Shown one piece after another: positions 37,430-46,676 of a stretch of DNA of 64,000 nt. Below the pieces are notes generated by a model, which was not told the DNA's origin, did not search any database, and saw nothing but the letters and a program-made list of their open reading frames with translations. Origin of the DNA: Bacteroidales bacterium (GTDB lineage: Bacteria > Bacteroidota > Bacteroidia > Bacteroidales > F082). The DNA lies in contig JAGBQJ010000040.1 in the NCBI GenBank assembly GCA_017632935.1, forward strand, positions 1-64,000, in the 5' to 3' direction. A program made the translations under genes and the position numbers. Each line of letters starts with the position of its first letter. The first letter of the stretch is position 1.

Positions 37430-38179
37430 CTATGGTTTCATTTCAAAATGCGGAATCGGCTGGAGTTTGAAGAGGTTGGTGATGTGCTTGTAGTCGATGA
37501 GGGCCTTAGTCTTGGGGTCGTTGCAGACGCCAGTGCGGATGTAGTTGTCCAACACGGCATAAGTGAAGCCCAGGTTGTCCTCGTCGCTCTTGTTGGTGAG
37601 GCCGTCAGAGGGCGTCTTCTCCACCAGCTCTATAGGCAAGCCTAACTCCTTCCCTATTGCTTTCACTTCCTGCACGGTAAGTCCGCCCAGCGGCGAGAAG
37701 TCGCCGGCAGCGTCGCCGTAGCGTGTCGAATAGCCCACCCAGTCCTCGGAGAGGTTGCAGGTGTTGGCCACACGACCGTTCATCGACTGCGAGATGGCAT
37801 ACAAGGTCGACATGCGAAGGCGTGGTGGCAGGTTGATGGTGGTCTGGCGGCTGACATCAGCGCCCAAGGTATTGAGTTGCTCGCGCACGGCTTCGATCAA
37901 GGTGTTATAGGTATCACCAATGTTGACGCAGCAATGGCGTATGCCCAAATGGTTGATGAGCTTATTGCTGTCGTCAATGTCGGGTTGCACGCCATTGGGC
38001 ATGGTCACGCCGATGACATGATCCTTGCCGAGGGCCTCGGCACAGAGCGCGGCGACCACGCTACTATCCTTGCCGCCCGAGATGCCAACGACGGCATTGC
38101 AGCCTTGTCCGTTCATTTCAAACCAGTCGCGGATCCATTGAACGACTTGATCTTTTACTTGTTTTGCGTTAAATTCCAT
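37430..38179 (-). CDS. nadE: NAD+ synthase
   Basis: A 249-residue ammonia-type NAD synthase. The ATP-pyrophosphatase P-loop VGISGGKDSS is at about residues 31-40, and NLSEDWVGYSTRYGDAAGDFSP carries the substrate-binding region. There is no glutaminase domain, so ammonia or a partner supplies nitrogen. An in-frame TTG two codons upstream is less likely than the ATG at 38179. Confidence 0.93.
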   Translation of the reverse strand: MEFNAKQVKDQVVQWIRDWFEMNGQGCNAVVGISGGKDSSVVAALCAEALGKDHVIGVTMPNGVQPDIDDSNKLINHLGIRHCCVNIGDTYNTLIEAVREQLNTLGADVSRQTTINLPPRLRMSTLYAISQSMNGRVANTCNLSEDWVGYSTRYGDAAGDFSPLGGLTVQEVKAIGKELGLPIELVEKTPSDGLTNKSDEDNLGFTYAVLDNYIRTGVCNDPKTKALIDYKHITNLFKLQPIPHFEMKP

Positions 38180-38208
38180 ATTCAAAATTCAAAATTTAAA
38201 ATTCAAAA

Positions 38209-39876
38209 TCACATGAAACTGCTGCCGCCGATGAACTGGCGCAGCATGGATGTGGCCGGGATCTCCTTGTCGGAGACAGGCGTGAAATAATGCAGGAAAC
38301 GCAACAGACGATGCGCTTCAGTGTATTCTGGACTGTTGGGCGGCACGGTGGCCAGAATGCTTTCGGCATGGTTACGCATGACCGCAAACTCCAAGAGATA
38401 GGCCGAGTTAAACATCACGTCGGCGTTCTCCTGATAGGGATAGATCCATTTCTCCTCGGCGGCACGCACACTGGCCCATTGGCTGATGGTCTGACGCGCT
38501 GTGAACGCTCCTTTGTTGCTGTCGCGCACGATACGGCGCAACAGGCGATTGTCGTCGGTCGGGATAGTGTTGTGGTCATCCAAAGCCGTGCTGGTCAAGG
38601 TGGAGATGAAGATGCGGAATTTTGAGGTCTCAGGAATTTGTTTGGTCAGCATAGGATTCAGCGCGTGAATGCCTTCCAGCAGCAACACAGTGCCTTCTTT
38701 CAACTGCAGCTTCTTGCCGTTGTACTCACGCAAGCCAGTGACAAAATTGAACTCAGGCACTTCGATCTCCTCGCCTCTCAGCAAGGCGATCAGGTCGCGC
38801 TCTAACGCGACATGGTCGACGGTCTCGAAGTTGTCGAAGTCGTAGGTGCCATCGGGCAGCTTGGGGGTGTCCTCACGGTTGACGAAATAGTCGTCCGTCG
38901 AGAACGAGATGGGCTTCAGACCGCAAGCCTTCAGCTGTATGCTGACGCGGCTGCAGAAGGTGGTCTTGCCGCTGCTGCTCGGTCCGGTGATCAGCACCAA
39001 ACGAACAGGGTTCTCGCTGTGATAGCGGCGGTTGATCTCCTCGGCAATCTGCACAATCTTTTTCTCTTGCAAGGCCTCAGCCACCTGCACCAACTCACGA
39101 GCCATACCGTTCTGGCAGGCGTGGTTGACGTCGCCGACCGTACTCAGTCCCATGATGTTATTCCATTTCAGGCTCTCTGAGAACACCTCGAAGGTCTTGG
39201 GCTGGTCTTGCATCTCAGCCAAACGGTCAGGATGGTCGCGGTCGGGGATGCGCACCAAGATACCGTCGCGATAGGCCTCGATGTCCCAGATGTTGAGGTA
39301 GCCCGTGGAAGGCACCAGACGGCCATAATAATAGTCCGCCGTATCCTCCAAGGTATAGTAGTCGGTATAGGCCTTCCCGCTGGTCTCCAGCAGCTTCACC
39401 TTATCCTCCTGCCCCAACCTGCCGAACATGTCGATGGCCTCCTCGATGCGGGCCTCATGGCGGTGGAACTGTATATCCTCTGCCACAATGTTACGCATCC
39501 GCAGCCTCAGGGCGGCGATGTCGTTGCCGTCAAGGATCTTGCCGTCGCTTTTCTTGATGCGGCAATAGAAGCCTTTGGAGATGGGATGCTCCATAGTCAG
39601 CTTGCTGCCCGGGAAAAGATCCTGAGCCGCCTTGTAGAGCAGGAAGCCCAATGACCGGAAGTACACCAGGCGTGCCGTGTGGTGCGTAAGGTCAAGAAAC
39701 TCGACGTCGCGGCTATTGTAGACGCGGAACTTCAGTCCCTGCGACACATTGTTGACCTTGGCGGAAACGATGGGATACGGCCTGTCAAACTCGAATTCCG
39801 ACAGCATCTCAAGCAAGGTCATGCCTTCCGGAAACTCTTTTGTTGTCTTGTTGTTGATGCAATAAACTTGAATCAT
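38209..39876 (-). CDS. TGS-domain uridine kinase-like nucleoside kinase
   Basis: A 555-residue protein with three parts: an N-terminal TGS-like domain (VYCINNKTTKEFPEGMTLLEM), a ThrRS second-additional-domain-like part (about 60-200) and a P-loop kinase with GPSSSGKTTFCSR near 300 and STDDYFVNRE near 330. The fusion is common in Bacteroidota and annotated as nucleoside/uridine kinase. It probably phosphorylates a nucleoside; the role of the tRNA-synthetase-like front end is unknown. Confidence 0.87.
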   Translation of the reverse strand: MIQVYCINNKTTKEFPEGMTLLEMLSEFEFDRPYPIVSAKVNNVSQGLKFRVYNSRDVEFLDLTHHTARLVYFRSLGFLLYKAAQDLFPGSKLTMEHPISKGFYCRIKKSDGKILDGNDIAALRLRMRNIVAEDIQFHRHEARIEEAIDMFGRLGQEDKVKLLETSGKAYTDYYTLEDTADYYYGRLVPSTGYLNIWDIEAYRDGILVRIPDRDHPDRLAEMQDQPKTFEVFSESLKWNNIMGLSTVGDVNHACQNGMARELVQVAEALQEKKIVQIAEEINRRYHSENPVRLVLITGPSSSGKTTFCSRVSIQLKACGLKPISFSTDDYFVNREDTPKLPDGTYDFDNFETVDHVALERDLIALLRGEEIEVPEFNFVTGLREYNGKKLQLKEGTVLLLEGIHALNPMLTKQIPETSKFRIFISTLTSTALDDHNTIPTDDNRLLRRIVRDSNKGAFTARQTISQWASVRAAEEKWIYPYQENADVMFNSAYLLEFAVMRNHAESILATVPPNSPEYTEAHRLLRFLHYFTPVSDKEIPATSMLRQFIGGSSFM

Positions 39877-39900
39877 GTTATTTATCTTTTCTATTGTAAC

Positions 39901-40935
39901 TTATTCAGTTTCTTGGTTTTGTACACGGTTAAGCGCGTCGATGGCCAACTTGTAGTCGGGCTGGGTCTTCAGCACATCCTTATAAATTTCGGTGGCTTGC
40001 GAATAATCGCCCATCTGTTCCAGCACGCGGCCTTTGTTGTATTTGGCGTCGATATAGGCTGGATTAATAGTCAAGGCCTTATTAAAATACTCCAAGGCGG
40101 CATCGTTGTCCATGAGGTAGACATAGTTGACGTAGCCTTTGTTGAACAACACGATGTAGTTATAGGGATACTGCATCAGGATGGTGTCGTAATGCGCCAT
40201 AGCCTCCTCGGGCTCGCCGTGGCTTTGCAGATACAAGGCCAACTCATAACGTGCCGTGGGAATGTCGGGGAACTGTTGCTGTGCCCTGCGGAGGTAATCC
40301 ATCGCGTATGGCGGCTGTTGCACGGCATAGATGCGGCTGATCTGTTCGACTGGGTCATAGAAATTCTCGTCCTGCTCGGCAGCCAGCTGGAAGTTCTTCA
40401 GCGCGCTGACCGTGTCCTGCTTCGAAGCCATGTAGCACATGCCCTTCACGAAGTAGGCCTTCGGGTTGTAGGAAGCGAGGCCCAGGGCTTTGTCGACGTA
40501 AGCGAAGGCGAGGTTATAGTTCTGTTGCAGGAGGTTGAGTTCAGCCAGCTTCACCAAAGGACGTGCATCCAGCGAATTGATCTCCACCGCCTTGTTAAGC
40601 GTCGTGGCGATGTTGTCCTGGTCGCCCATGGCATAATACACGTCAGCTAGCAAGAGGTAGGTTTCGACATTGTTCGGGTCGAGTTTCAGCGACTGGTTGA
40701 TGTCGACCATAGCCTGTCCGACCTGCTCATTGGCGAAATAGGCCTTGGCGCGGTGCACATAGAGGCTCGCATTGGTGCTGTCCATGGCGATGGAGTCGCT
40801 CAGCAACTGGATGGCCTGGTCCACCGTGACGGGTGCCGTAGGTTCTTTGGTGGTATTGTCTGTTTCAGGTTTCGGCGTGTTGTCGCAGGCAAAGAGGACG
40901 AGCAGCAGGCCGAGAAATAGTAGGGTTTTCTTCAT
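39901..40935 (-). CDS. Tetratricopeptide-repeat lipoprotein
   Basis: A 344-residue protein with a lipoprotein signal (LLLVLFACDN, lipobox Cys at about 17). The mature part is a series of about eight TPR units, for example ALEYFNKALTINPAYIDAKYNKG. It probably sits in a cell-envelope membrane facing the periplasm and acts as a scaffold. No partner is apparent. Confidence 0.87.
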   Translation of the reverse strand: MKKTLLFLGLLLVLFACDNTPKPETDNTTKEPTAPVTVDQAIQLLSDSIAMDSTNASLYVHRAKAYFANEQVGQAMVDINQSLKLDPNNVETYLLLADVYYAMGDQDNIATTLNKAVEINSLDARPLVKLAELNLLQQNYNLAFAYVDKALGLASYNPKAYFVKGMCYMASKQDTVSALKNFQLAAEQDENFYDPVEQISRIYAVQQPPYAMDYLRRAQQQFPDIPTARYELALYLQSHGEPEEAMAHYDTILMQYPYNYIVLFNKGYVNYVYLMDNDAALEYFNKALTINPAYIDAKYNKGRVLEQMGDYSQATEIYKDVLKTQPDYKLAIDALNRVQNQETE

Positions 40936-40968
40936 TTTCGATTATTTTTCTTTTATTCTGCCGCTTTG

Positions 40969-41057
40969 CGTCACTGCGAGGAACGAAGCAGTCCAAAGAT
41001 GAAACTTGTTTTGATTGTATACTCTGGATTGCTTCGTCGTACCTCCTCGCAATGACG
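40969..41057. repeat. Family-B palindromic repeat (copy 2)
   Basis: Ends CGTCACTGCGAG and CTCGCAATGACG; the left end has one change from copy 1. It occupies the gap downstream of recA. Confidence 0.8.
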
Positions 41058-41064
41058 TAATGGA

Positions 41065-42093
41065 TTACTCTTCACTCTTCTCCAGCGCCTCGAAGATCTT
41101 GGCCGTCAGTTCATCGGCCAGCTCGGGGTTGTCTTCGATGAGTTTCTTGACCGAGTCGCGGCCTTGGGCGAGTTTGGAGTCGCCGTAGCTGAACCACGAG
41201 CCGCTCTTCTTGATAATGCCCATCTCCACGCCGAGGTCGACGATCTCGCCTGAGCGTGAGATACCCTCGCCATAGAGGATGTCGAATTCGGCCTTGCGGA
41301 ACGGCGGGGCCACCTTGTTCTTGACGACCTTCACCTTGACGCGGCTGCCCATGACGTTCTCGCCGTCCTTGATCTGGCTAATCTTACGGATGTCGATGCG
41401 CACGGAGCTGTAGAACTTCAAGGCGTTGCCGCCTGTGGTGGTCTCGGGGTTGCCAAACATCACGCCGATCTTCTCGCGCAGCTGGTTGATGAAGATGCAC
41501 ACGCAGCCTGTCTTGTTGATGGTGGCGGTGAGCTTACGCATGGCCTGGCTCATCAAGCGGGCTTGGAGGCCCATCTTGCTGTCGCCCATCTCGCCTTCGA
41601 TTTCGCTCTTGGGCGTCAAAGCAGCAACGGAGTCGACGACGATAACATCGATGGCACCGGAGCGGATGAGGTTCTCCGCGATTTCGAGGGCTTGTTCGCC
41701 GTAGTCGGGCTGTGAGATGAGAAGGTTCTCCACATCCACGCCGAGTTTGGCGGCATAGAAACGGTCGAAGGCATGCTCCGCATCAATGAAGGCGGCGATG
41801 CCACCCTTCTTTTGGGCCTCGGCCACGACATGGAGTGCAAGCGTGGTCTTACCCGAGCTCTCGGGGCCATAAATCTCAATGATACGGCCTTTCGGCAGAC
41901 CGCCTACACCGAGGGCGTAGTCAAGGCCGATGGAGCCAGTGGAGATGCTCTCCATCTTCTCGGCCTCGGCGCCCAGGCGCATGATGCTTCCCTTGCCGAA
42001 GCTCTTCTCGATGTTTCCCAATGTGGCTTCCAAAGCCTTCAGTTTCTCCTGCCTCAGTTTGGCAGCTTCCTCTTGTGTTTTTTCTGTAGTCAT
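41065..42093 (-). CDS. recA: Recombinase RecA
   Basis: A 342-residue RecA of normal length: Walker [10 protein letters not shown] near residue 75, Walker [11 protein letters not shown] near 150, and the L2-loop region with [20 protein letters not shown] near 210. It forms filaments on single-stranded DNA for strand exchange and stress signalling. A minus-strand TATCTTTG is at 42211-42218, giving a leader of about 110 nt. Confidence 0.97.
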   Translation of the reverse strand: MTTEKTQEEAAKLRQEKLKALEATLGNIEKSFGKGSIMRLGAEAEKMESISTGSIGLDYALGVGGLPKGRIIEIYGPESSGKTTLALHVVAEAQKKGGIAAFIDAEHAFDRFYAAKLGVDVENLLISQPDYGEQALEIAENLIRSGAIDVIVVDSVAALTPKSEIEGEMGDSKMGLQARLMSQAMRKLTATINKTGCVCIFINQLREKIGVMFGNPETTTGGNALKFYSSVRIDIRKISQIKDGENVMGSRVKVKVVKNKVAPPFRKAEFDILYGEGISRSGEIVDLGVEMGIIKKSGSWFSYGDSKLAQGRDSVKKLIEDNPELADELTAKIFEALEKSEE

Positions 42094-42210
42094 GATTGTG
42101 GGGTTTTTAGATGTTGATTGTTTATTTGTTGAATTGTTGAATTGTTATTGATTTCAAGTATTTTCTGACGCGAAACACGAAACGCTTATCGCGCGATTCA
42201 TATAAAGGGA

Positions 42211-42218
42211 CAAAGATA
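42211..42218 (-). promoter_or_regulatory. -7 promoter box of recA
   Basis: CAAAGATA on the plus strand is TATCTTTG for minus-strand recA. I see no LexA-like dyad nearby with confidence. Confidence 0.55.
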
Positions 42219-42276
42219 GTAATTTTTGGTATAATAGTGTCATTTTCGTTGTTTTTTGATAAAAGAGTCTTGCATA

Positions 42277-42471
42277 TTACGAAAAAGTTTTATTTTTGCA
42301 TGTGGGAAACATCGGATACAGTACCGTTTGAGCCTGCCTCTTTATCGGCATTTGTTGCAGGTTGCGAAGTATTACTGGAAGCCGGTTCCTCATTCTGCAA
42401 TTCGGAAGCAGACCAGATGTTTTCTTTCCCAGTCCGTTTTGATCCATGATAGTTGAAATGCAGTATTCCAT
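42277..42471 (-). other. Possible small ORF (64 residues) below family-F repeat
   Basis: A minus-strand ORF starting MEYCISTIMDQNGLGKK occupies the same position relative to the family-F repeat (18 nt) as the gene at 32345 does relative to copy 1. On the opposite strand a TTG/TATTTTTG promoter pair (42270-42298) reads through the same DNA, so it is unclear which strand is expressed. No similarity to a known protein is seen. Confidence 0.25.
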
Positions 42472-42488
42472 CGTTTGAATGATTTGAT

Positions 42489-42582
42489 GCTGCAAAGTAA
42501 CGAAACTTGTCAAGAGTAAGCCGTTGAACAAACGTTTGTAGTCGACAGTAGTCGTTTGTTGTCGTTTGCTGTCGGATATATT
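42489..42582. repeat. Family-F 94-bp repeat (copy 2)
   Basis: The same length as copy 1 at 32369 and nearly identical over the last 60 bp, including TTTGTAGTCGACAG and GTCGTTTGTTGTCGTTTGCT. Confidence 0.75.
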
Positions 42583-42606
42583 GTTGGTTTACAGTTAGTA
42601 GAAAAA

Positions 42607-43935
42607 TCAGATTCTCTTCCTCCCCCAATCCGCCTTCCAGATGTAGAACAGCGAAATCAGCCAAATGAGGATGTTGTAGACCCACTCGGCGGTCCAGACA
42701 CCGGCGATGGTGGAGGTCTTCGCCATCAGGAAGACATAGATGATATAAACGATGAGCACACCGAACTCCAAAGCCATGGCTGCTGAGGTGTTGCCCGTGC
42801 CTGAGACAGCCTCGAAGAAGGTCATGGCAAAGGCTCCCATCAGCGTCGCAATGCATATCACATGAACCGATGGGACAGCCGCCTGTGCCAGGGCCAAGTC
42901 GTCAGTGTAGATTTGAAGAACCAACTGCGGAATGATGGCCACCACAGCCACCAAGACTGCAGAACACAAGAAACTGTTTTTCACCACTTTCCATATCGTT
43001 GACATCACCTCGTTGCTCTTGCCTTCGCCGATGATGCGGCTCGTTAGGGTGTTGGCGGTTGAGGCAAAGGCGATGCCGGGGATAATGAGGATCATATAGG
43101 TGCTTCGAACGACAGAAGAAACCCCGATGGCCATCTCCCCCATCTTCTCGATCATGACGAAGAAGATGAACCAGGCACCGAACGAGAACAGACGTTGTAT
43201 CATGCTCGGGAAGGCCACCTTGATTATGTCGCCCAGCAGCTGCTTTTCCAACTTGTGCCAACGGAACATGCCGTATTCCTCGTGCGGTATCTTGCTGAAG
43301 GTGAAGATCCAGAAGAAACAGAACGCCGTAACCTCCGCCAGCAGCGAGGCCAAGGCCGCACCGCCGATGCCCATCTCGGGCAGTCCCGCGTGACCGAAGA
43401 TCAAGGCCCAGTCGAAGAAGATGTTGACCACCGCCATGATGATGGTCGAATAGGTGATGACACGTGTGCTGCTGATGCCGACATAGAAAGAGCGAAACAG
43501 GAAGTTGAACACCACGAAGAAGATGCCGAACTGTCTGAAACGCAGGTATTCATCCGCCGCCACATAGATGTTTTCCGACTCGATGATGACATGCAACAGC
43601 CTGTGGCTGAAGAAGAACAGGATGCAAAACAACACGATGCCCAAGGCCAGCACGAAATGCGCCCCATGCTGAAACACCACGCCGATGCGTTTGTAGTCAC
43701 CCTCGCCGTAACGTCGCGCGATGAAGATCTGTATGCCCACGGCAAAACCCATCGCCAAGGTGGTGAAGACGAAATAATACAAGCCCGCCATCATGGAGGC
43801 ACTCAGCTCGTTGGTACCGAGGTGGCCCAAAAAGGCCGTGTCAGTGAAAGTGATGATGGTCTGCGCCAGGTTACCCAGCATGATAGGGTATGCAATGCGC
43901 CAGATTTCCTTGTTGGTGACGGTGGTTTTAATCAT
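42607..43935 (-). CDS. MATE-family efflux transporter
   Basis: A 442-residue inner-membrane protein with about 12 transmembrane helices in two halves (IAYPIMLGNLAQTIITFTDT at the start, VAFPSMIQRLFSFGAWF at the start of the second half). MATE proteins export drugs or metabolites using a Na+ or H+ gradient. A minus-strand TATCTTTG at about 43940-43947 overlaps the leader, so an upstream reading to 43986 is rejected. Confidence 0.9.
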   Translation of the reverse strand: MIKTTVTNKEIWRIAYPIMLGNLAQTIITFTDTAFLGHLGTNELSASMMAGLYYFVFTTLAMGFAVGIQIFIARRYGEGDYKRIGVVFQHGAHFVLALGIVLFCILFFFSHRLLHVIIESENIYVAADEYLRFRQFGIFFVVFNFLFRSFYVGISSTRVITYSTIIMAVVNIFFDWALIFGHAGLPEMGIGGAALASLLAEVTAFCFFWIFTFSKIPHEEYGMFRWHKLEKQLLGDIIKVAFPSMIQRLFSFGAWFIFFVMIEKMGEMAIGVSSVVRSTYMILIIPGIAFASTANTLTSRIIGEGKSNEVMSTIWKVVKNSFLCSAVLVAVVAIIPQLVLQIYTDDLALAQAAVPSVHVICIATLMGAFAMTFFEAVSGTGNTSAAMALEFGVLIVYIIYVFLMAKTSTIAGVWTAEWVYNILIWLISLFYIWKADWGRKRI

Positions 43936-43991
43936 GCGGCAAAGATAAAGATTTCTTGGAAAACGTTTCGTATAAAAATCTGTCATAGGCA

Positions 43992-44161
43992 GCCTCCCAT
44001 GTCATTGACTTCGTCGAATGTAAAACATTTCCAACGGGGGCAAGTGCGTTGGATGGAATCTATGGGAGGCGGTAAATGAAACAAAGACCATAATTTGACG
44101 GTTCCAGAAAGCATAGATTCCTTGCCTCCGCGCTATCCAGCGCAGGAATGACATGCTTTCT
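43992..44161. repeat. Two family-C elements, one with an insert
   Basis: The first (43992-44070) has ends GCCTCCCAT / ATGGGAGGC and is 79 bp because of about 24 extra bases after GTCATT. The second (44106-44161) has ends AGAAAGCAT / ATGCTTTCT and is 56 bp. The stem sequences differ from each other and from other copies but stay complementary. Confidence 0.8.
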
Positions 44162-44199
44162 AAAACCTGAACCTAACCCAAAGGCGATCCCACAACAGA

Positions 44200-45708
44200 C
44201 TACTTTGAGCGAAGCGAAAAGAAAGCCTTCCCAAGATGCTCCGTGATATCAGAAGCAATCAAAGCTTCCTGCCCTATCTCCTCAGCGGCAAGGTCGCCAG
44301 CGAGGCCATGGAGATAGACACCCAACACGGCAGCTTCCTCGGGCGAATAGCGTTGCGCCAAGAGCGAGAGGATGATACCTGTCAGTACGTCGCCGCTGCC
44401 AGCCGTGGCCATACCAGGGTTGCCCGTGGTGTTGAAGAAGATGGTGCCATTGGGCATCGCGACGGAGGTGTGCGCGCCCTTCACGATGACAATGAGGTTG
44501 TATTTGGTAGCCAGCTCACGTTGTTTTTCAAGGCGTTCAAACGAGGTCGAGGTCTTTCCCACCAGGCGTTCAAACTCTTTGGGATGAGGCGTCAATATAG
44601 TTTTGGCGGGCAAGAAAGATAGCCAAGTCGGGTTGTTGGAGAGGATGTTCAAGGCATCGGCATCCATGACGAGCGGCACCTGCACCTCTTGGATGAGGCG
44701 TTTCAAGGCACGTTCAGTGTCGTCGGCCTTGCCCAAGCCCGGACCCACGCCCACTGCGGTGAAAGCATCCAAATGCCCGAACATAGAGAAGCAGGTCTCT
44801 GACTCGTCGGGGTCGATCATCGCCTCGGGGATGGCGGTCTGCAAAGGCAATTGGGCCATCTTAGGCAGGTGGACGCTCAGCAGGCCGACACCCGTGCGCA
44901 GGCAAGCCTTTGCCCCGAGCAAAGCAGCGCCCGTCTTGCCTTCGGAGCCAGCAATGAGCAGCGCGTGACCGTAAGTGCCTTTGTGGGAGTATTTCGTGCG
45001 GTTGTGCAGGATGGGCTTCACCATCGATTTCACCGTCAGCAGGTTGTGGGTCTCCACCTTTTCCAGATAGTGCGGGTGCAGACCGATGTCCAAGACCTCG
45101 AATCGACCCACATAGGGGTCGTTTTCGGGCAGCAGGAAAGCCAGCTTGGGATTTTGGAAGGTCAGCGTGTAGTCGGCCTTGAGGATGAAACCCAAAGCAC
45201 TAGGCTCGTCGGCGAAGAGGCCCGAAGGGATGTCGATGGCCACGCGGATGGCCTTGCTTTGGTTGAGGTAGGCAATCAGATCGGCGGTCATGCCTTGCAG
45301 CGGACGGTTGAGGCCCGAGCCGAAGATGGCGTCGATCACCACGTCGTTGGCATCGATTTTCGGGAAGTCGTCTTCGGTGAGGATGTCGAACATCGGCACT
45401 TTAGTCTCGTTCATCAGGCGGTAGTAGTTCACCTCGCAGTCGTGGCTCATCTTATCAGAGTAGCGCACCATAAACACCTGCGGGACAATCTCTTGCTCGT
45501 TGAGCAGTCGGGCCACCACGAGGCCATCGCCGCCGTTGTTGCCCATGCCGCAGAAGATCTTGATGGTCTTCTCGCGCGGCGCACGGCGATAAAGCCATTC
45601 AAAGACTTTGGTGGCCGCCCGTTCCATCAAATCGACGGACTCGATGGGTTCGTTTTCTATCGTGTATTTGTCCGCTTCACGGATTTGTTCTACTGACAAT
45701 ATCTTCAT
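44200..45708 (-). CDS. nnrDE: Bifunctional NAD(P)H-hydrate epimerase/dehydratase
   Basis: A 502-residue fusion. Residues 1-220 are the NnrE epimerase (FCGMGNNGGDGLVVARLL near 50-65), and residues 235-502 the NnrD ADP-dependent dehydratase (GSEGKTGAALLGAKACLRTGVG, GVGPGLGKAD, GNPGMATAGSGDVLTGII). It repairs damaged hydrated NAD(P)H. It overlaps the HAD gene by four bases. Confidence 0.94.
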   Translation of the reverse strand: MKILSVEQIREADKYTIENEPIESVDLMERAATKVFEWLYRRAPREKTIKIFCGMGNNGGDGLVVARLLNEQEIVPQVFMVRYSDKMSHDCEVNYYRLMNETKVPMFDILTEDDFPKIDANDVVIDAIFGSGLNRPLQGMTADLIAYLNQSKAIRVAIDIPSGLFADEPSALGFILKADYTLTFQNPKLAFLLPENDPYVGRFEVLDIGLHPHYLEKVETHNLLTVKSMVKPILHNRTKYSHKGTYGHALLIAGSEGKTGAALLGAKACLRTGVGLLSVHLPKMAQLPLQTAIPEAMIDPDESETCFSMFGHLDAFTAVGVGPGLGKADDTERALKRLIQEVQVPLVMDADALNILSNNPTWLSFLPAKTILTPHPKEFERLVGKTSTSFERLEKQRELATKYNLIVIVKGAHTSVAMPNGTIFFNTTGNPGMATAGSGDVLTGIILSLLAQRYSPEEAAVLGVYLHGLAGDLAAEEIGQEALIASDITEHLGKAFFSLRSK

Positions 45709-46301
45709 AGCGCATTTATTACCTTTTCTAGTTTGTCCTTCGACTCAAACAATATCCCCGTGATTCCCAAGGCATTCGCCGCCGCCACATTATTCGGGTT
45801 ATCATCAATGAAAACCGTTTCCTCCGCCTTGACGCCGAAGCGTTGCAAGGCCAATTGGAAAATCCTCGGGTCAGGCTTCATCACCCGCTCGATGCCAGAA
45901 ATCACCATGTCCTCCATGAGGTTGAGGACGGGATAAACAGGTCTTACCAAGGCGAAGGTCTCCACCGACCAGTTGGACAAACCAAACACACGGTAGCCTT
46001 TGGCTTTCAGTTCCTTGACATATTCCTCCATACCAGGAATCTGTCCGCCCATCATCTTCATGAACTCGCCGTAATACAGCTCGATTTCCTTCTTCCACTC
46101 GGGATGTTCGGCGATGAGTTCCGCCGTGCCTTCAGCAATGGGGCGGCCGTTGTCGTGCTGTGCATTCCACTCGTAGGTGCAGATATTGGTGAGGAACCAT
46201 TCGGCTTTGTCCACATTGCCGAAATAAGGGTCATAAAGGTAATGCGGGTTCCAGTCGAGGAGCACGCCGCCGTAGTCGAATATGATGTTTTTGATCATCA
46301 T
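45705..46301 (-). CDS. HAD-superfamily hydrolase (YihX-like)
   Basis: A 198-residue HAD phosphatase: motif I IIFDYGGVLLDWN, where the second D is replaced by G as in YihX-type enzymes, motif II FGLSNWS, and a final VFIDDNPNNVAAA. Substrate is probably a small phosphate ester. It overlaps both neighbours by four bases, so the three genes from 46603 to 44200 form one operon. Confidence 0.88.
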   Translation of the reverse strand: MMIKNIIFDYGGVLLDWNPHYLYDPYFGNVDKAEWFLTNICTYEWNAQHDNGRPIAEGTAELIAEHPEWKKEIELYYGEFMKMMGGQIPGMEEYVKELKAKGYRVFGLSNWSVETFALVRPVYPVLNLMEDMVISGIERVMKPDPRIFQLALQRFGVKAEETVFIDDNPNNVAAANALGITGILFESKDKLEKVINAL

Positions 46302-46603
46302 CTCAGCGAATCAATCCACAGGCGCAGCTGCTCGTACCACTCGGGCATGAGCACCAACACCAAAACGACGATAATCACTGCCACGACGAAGCCCACCAAG
46401 GCACCGAAGCAGCCCCATTTGCGTTCTTTGTTGGGCAGTTTTGGGGTGCAAAGGGTCACAATCAAACCGATGAGAGGCGTGAAGACCACGGAGAGCAAGA
46501 AAGCCCATCCGAAACCAATACGACGGCGCGAGCCGACCAAGCCGACGATGGCTGCCAAAAGCGAGTCCGTCAGCAAACCGAAGATAAGTGCTAATAATGA
46601 CAT
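46298..46603 (-). CDS. Small membrane protein, first gene of the nnrDE operon
   Basis: A 101-residue protein with three hydrophobic segments (about 1-22, 33-50, 66-90) and a charged loop PKLPNKERKWG. The start at 46603 fits a leader from the minus-strand TATCTTTG at 46620. No family recognised. Confidence 0.72.
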   Translation of the reverse strand: MSLLALIFGLLTDSLLAAIVGLVGSRRRIGFGWAFLLSVVFTPLIGLIVTLCTPKLPNKERKWGCFGALVGFVVAVIIVVLVLVLMPEWYEQLRLWIDSLR

Positions 46604-46619
46604 GACATTTACAATTTGC

Positions 46620-46658
46620 TGCAAAGATAAGCAAATCTCATAGAAAAACGTATTTTTG
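46620..46658. promoter_or_regulatory. Divergent promoters for the nnrDE operon and tex
   Basis: CAAAGATA (46620-46627) gives TATCTTTG on the minus strand and TATTTTTG (46651-46658) serves tex on the plus strand. Confidence 0.68.
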
Positions 46659-46676
46659 CGCCATAAAATCGAGATT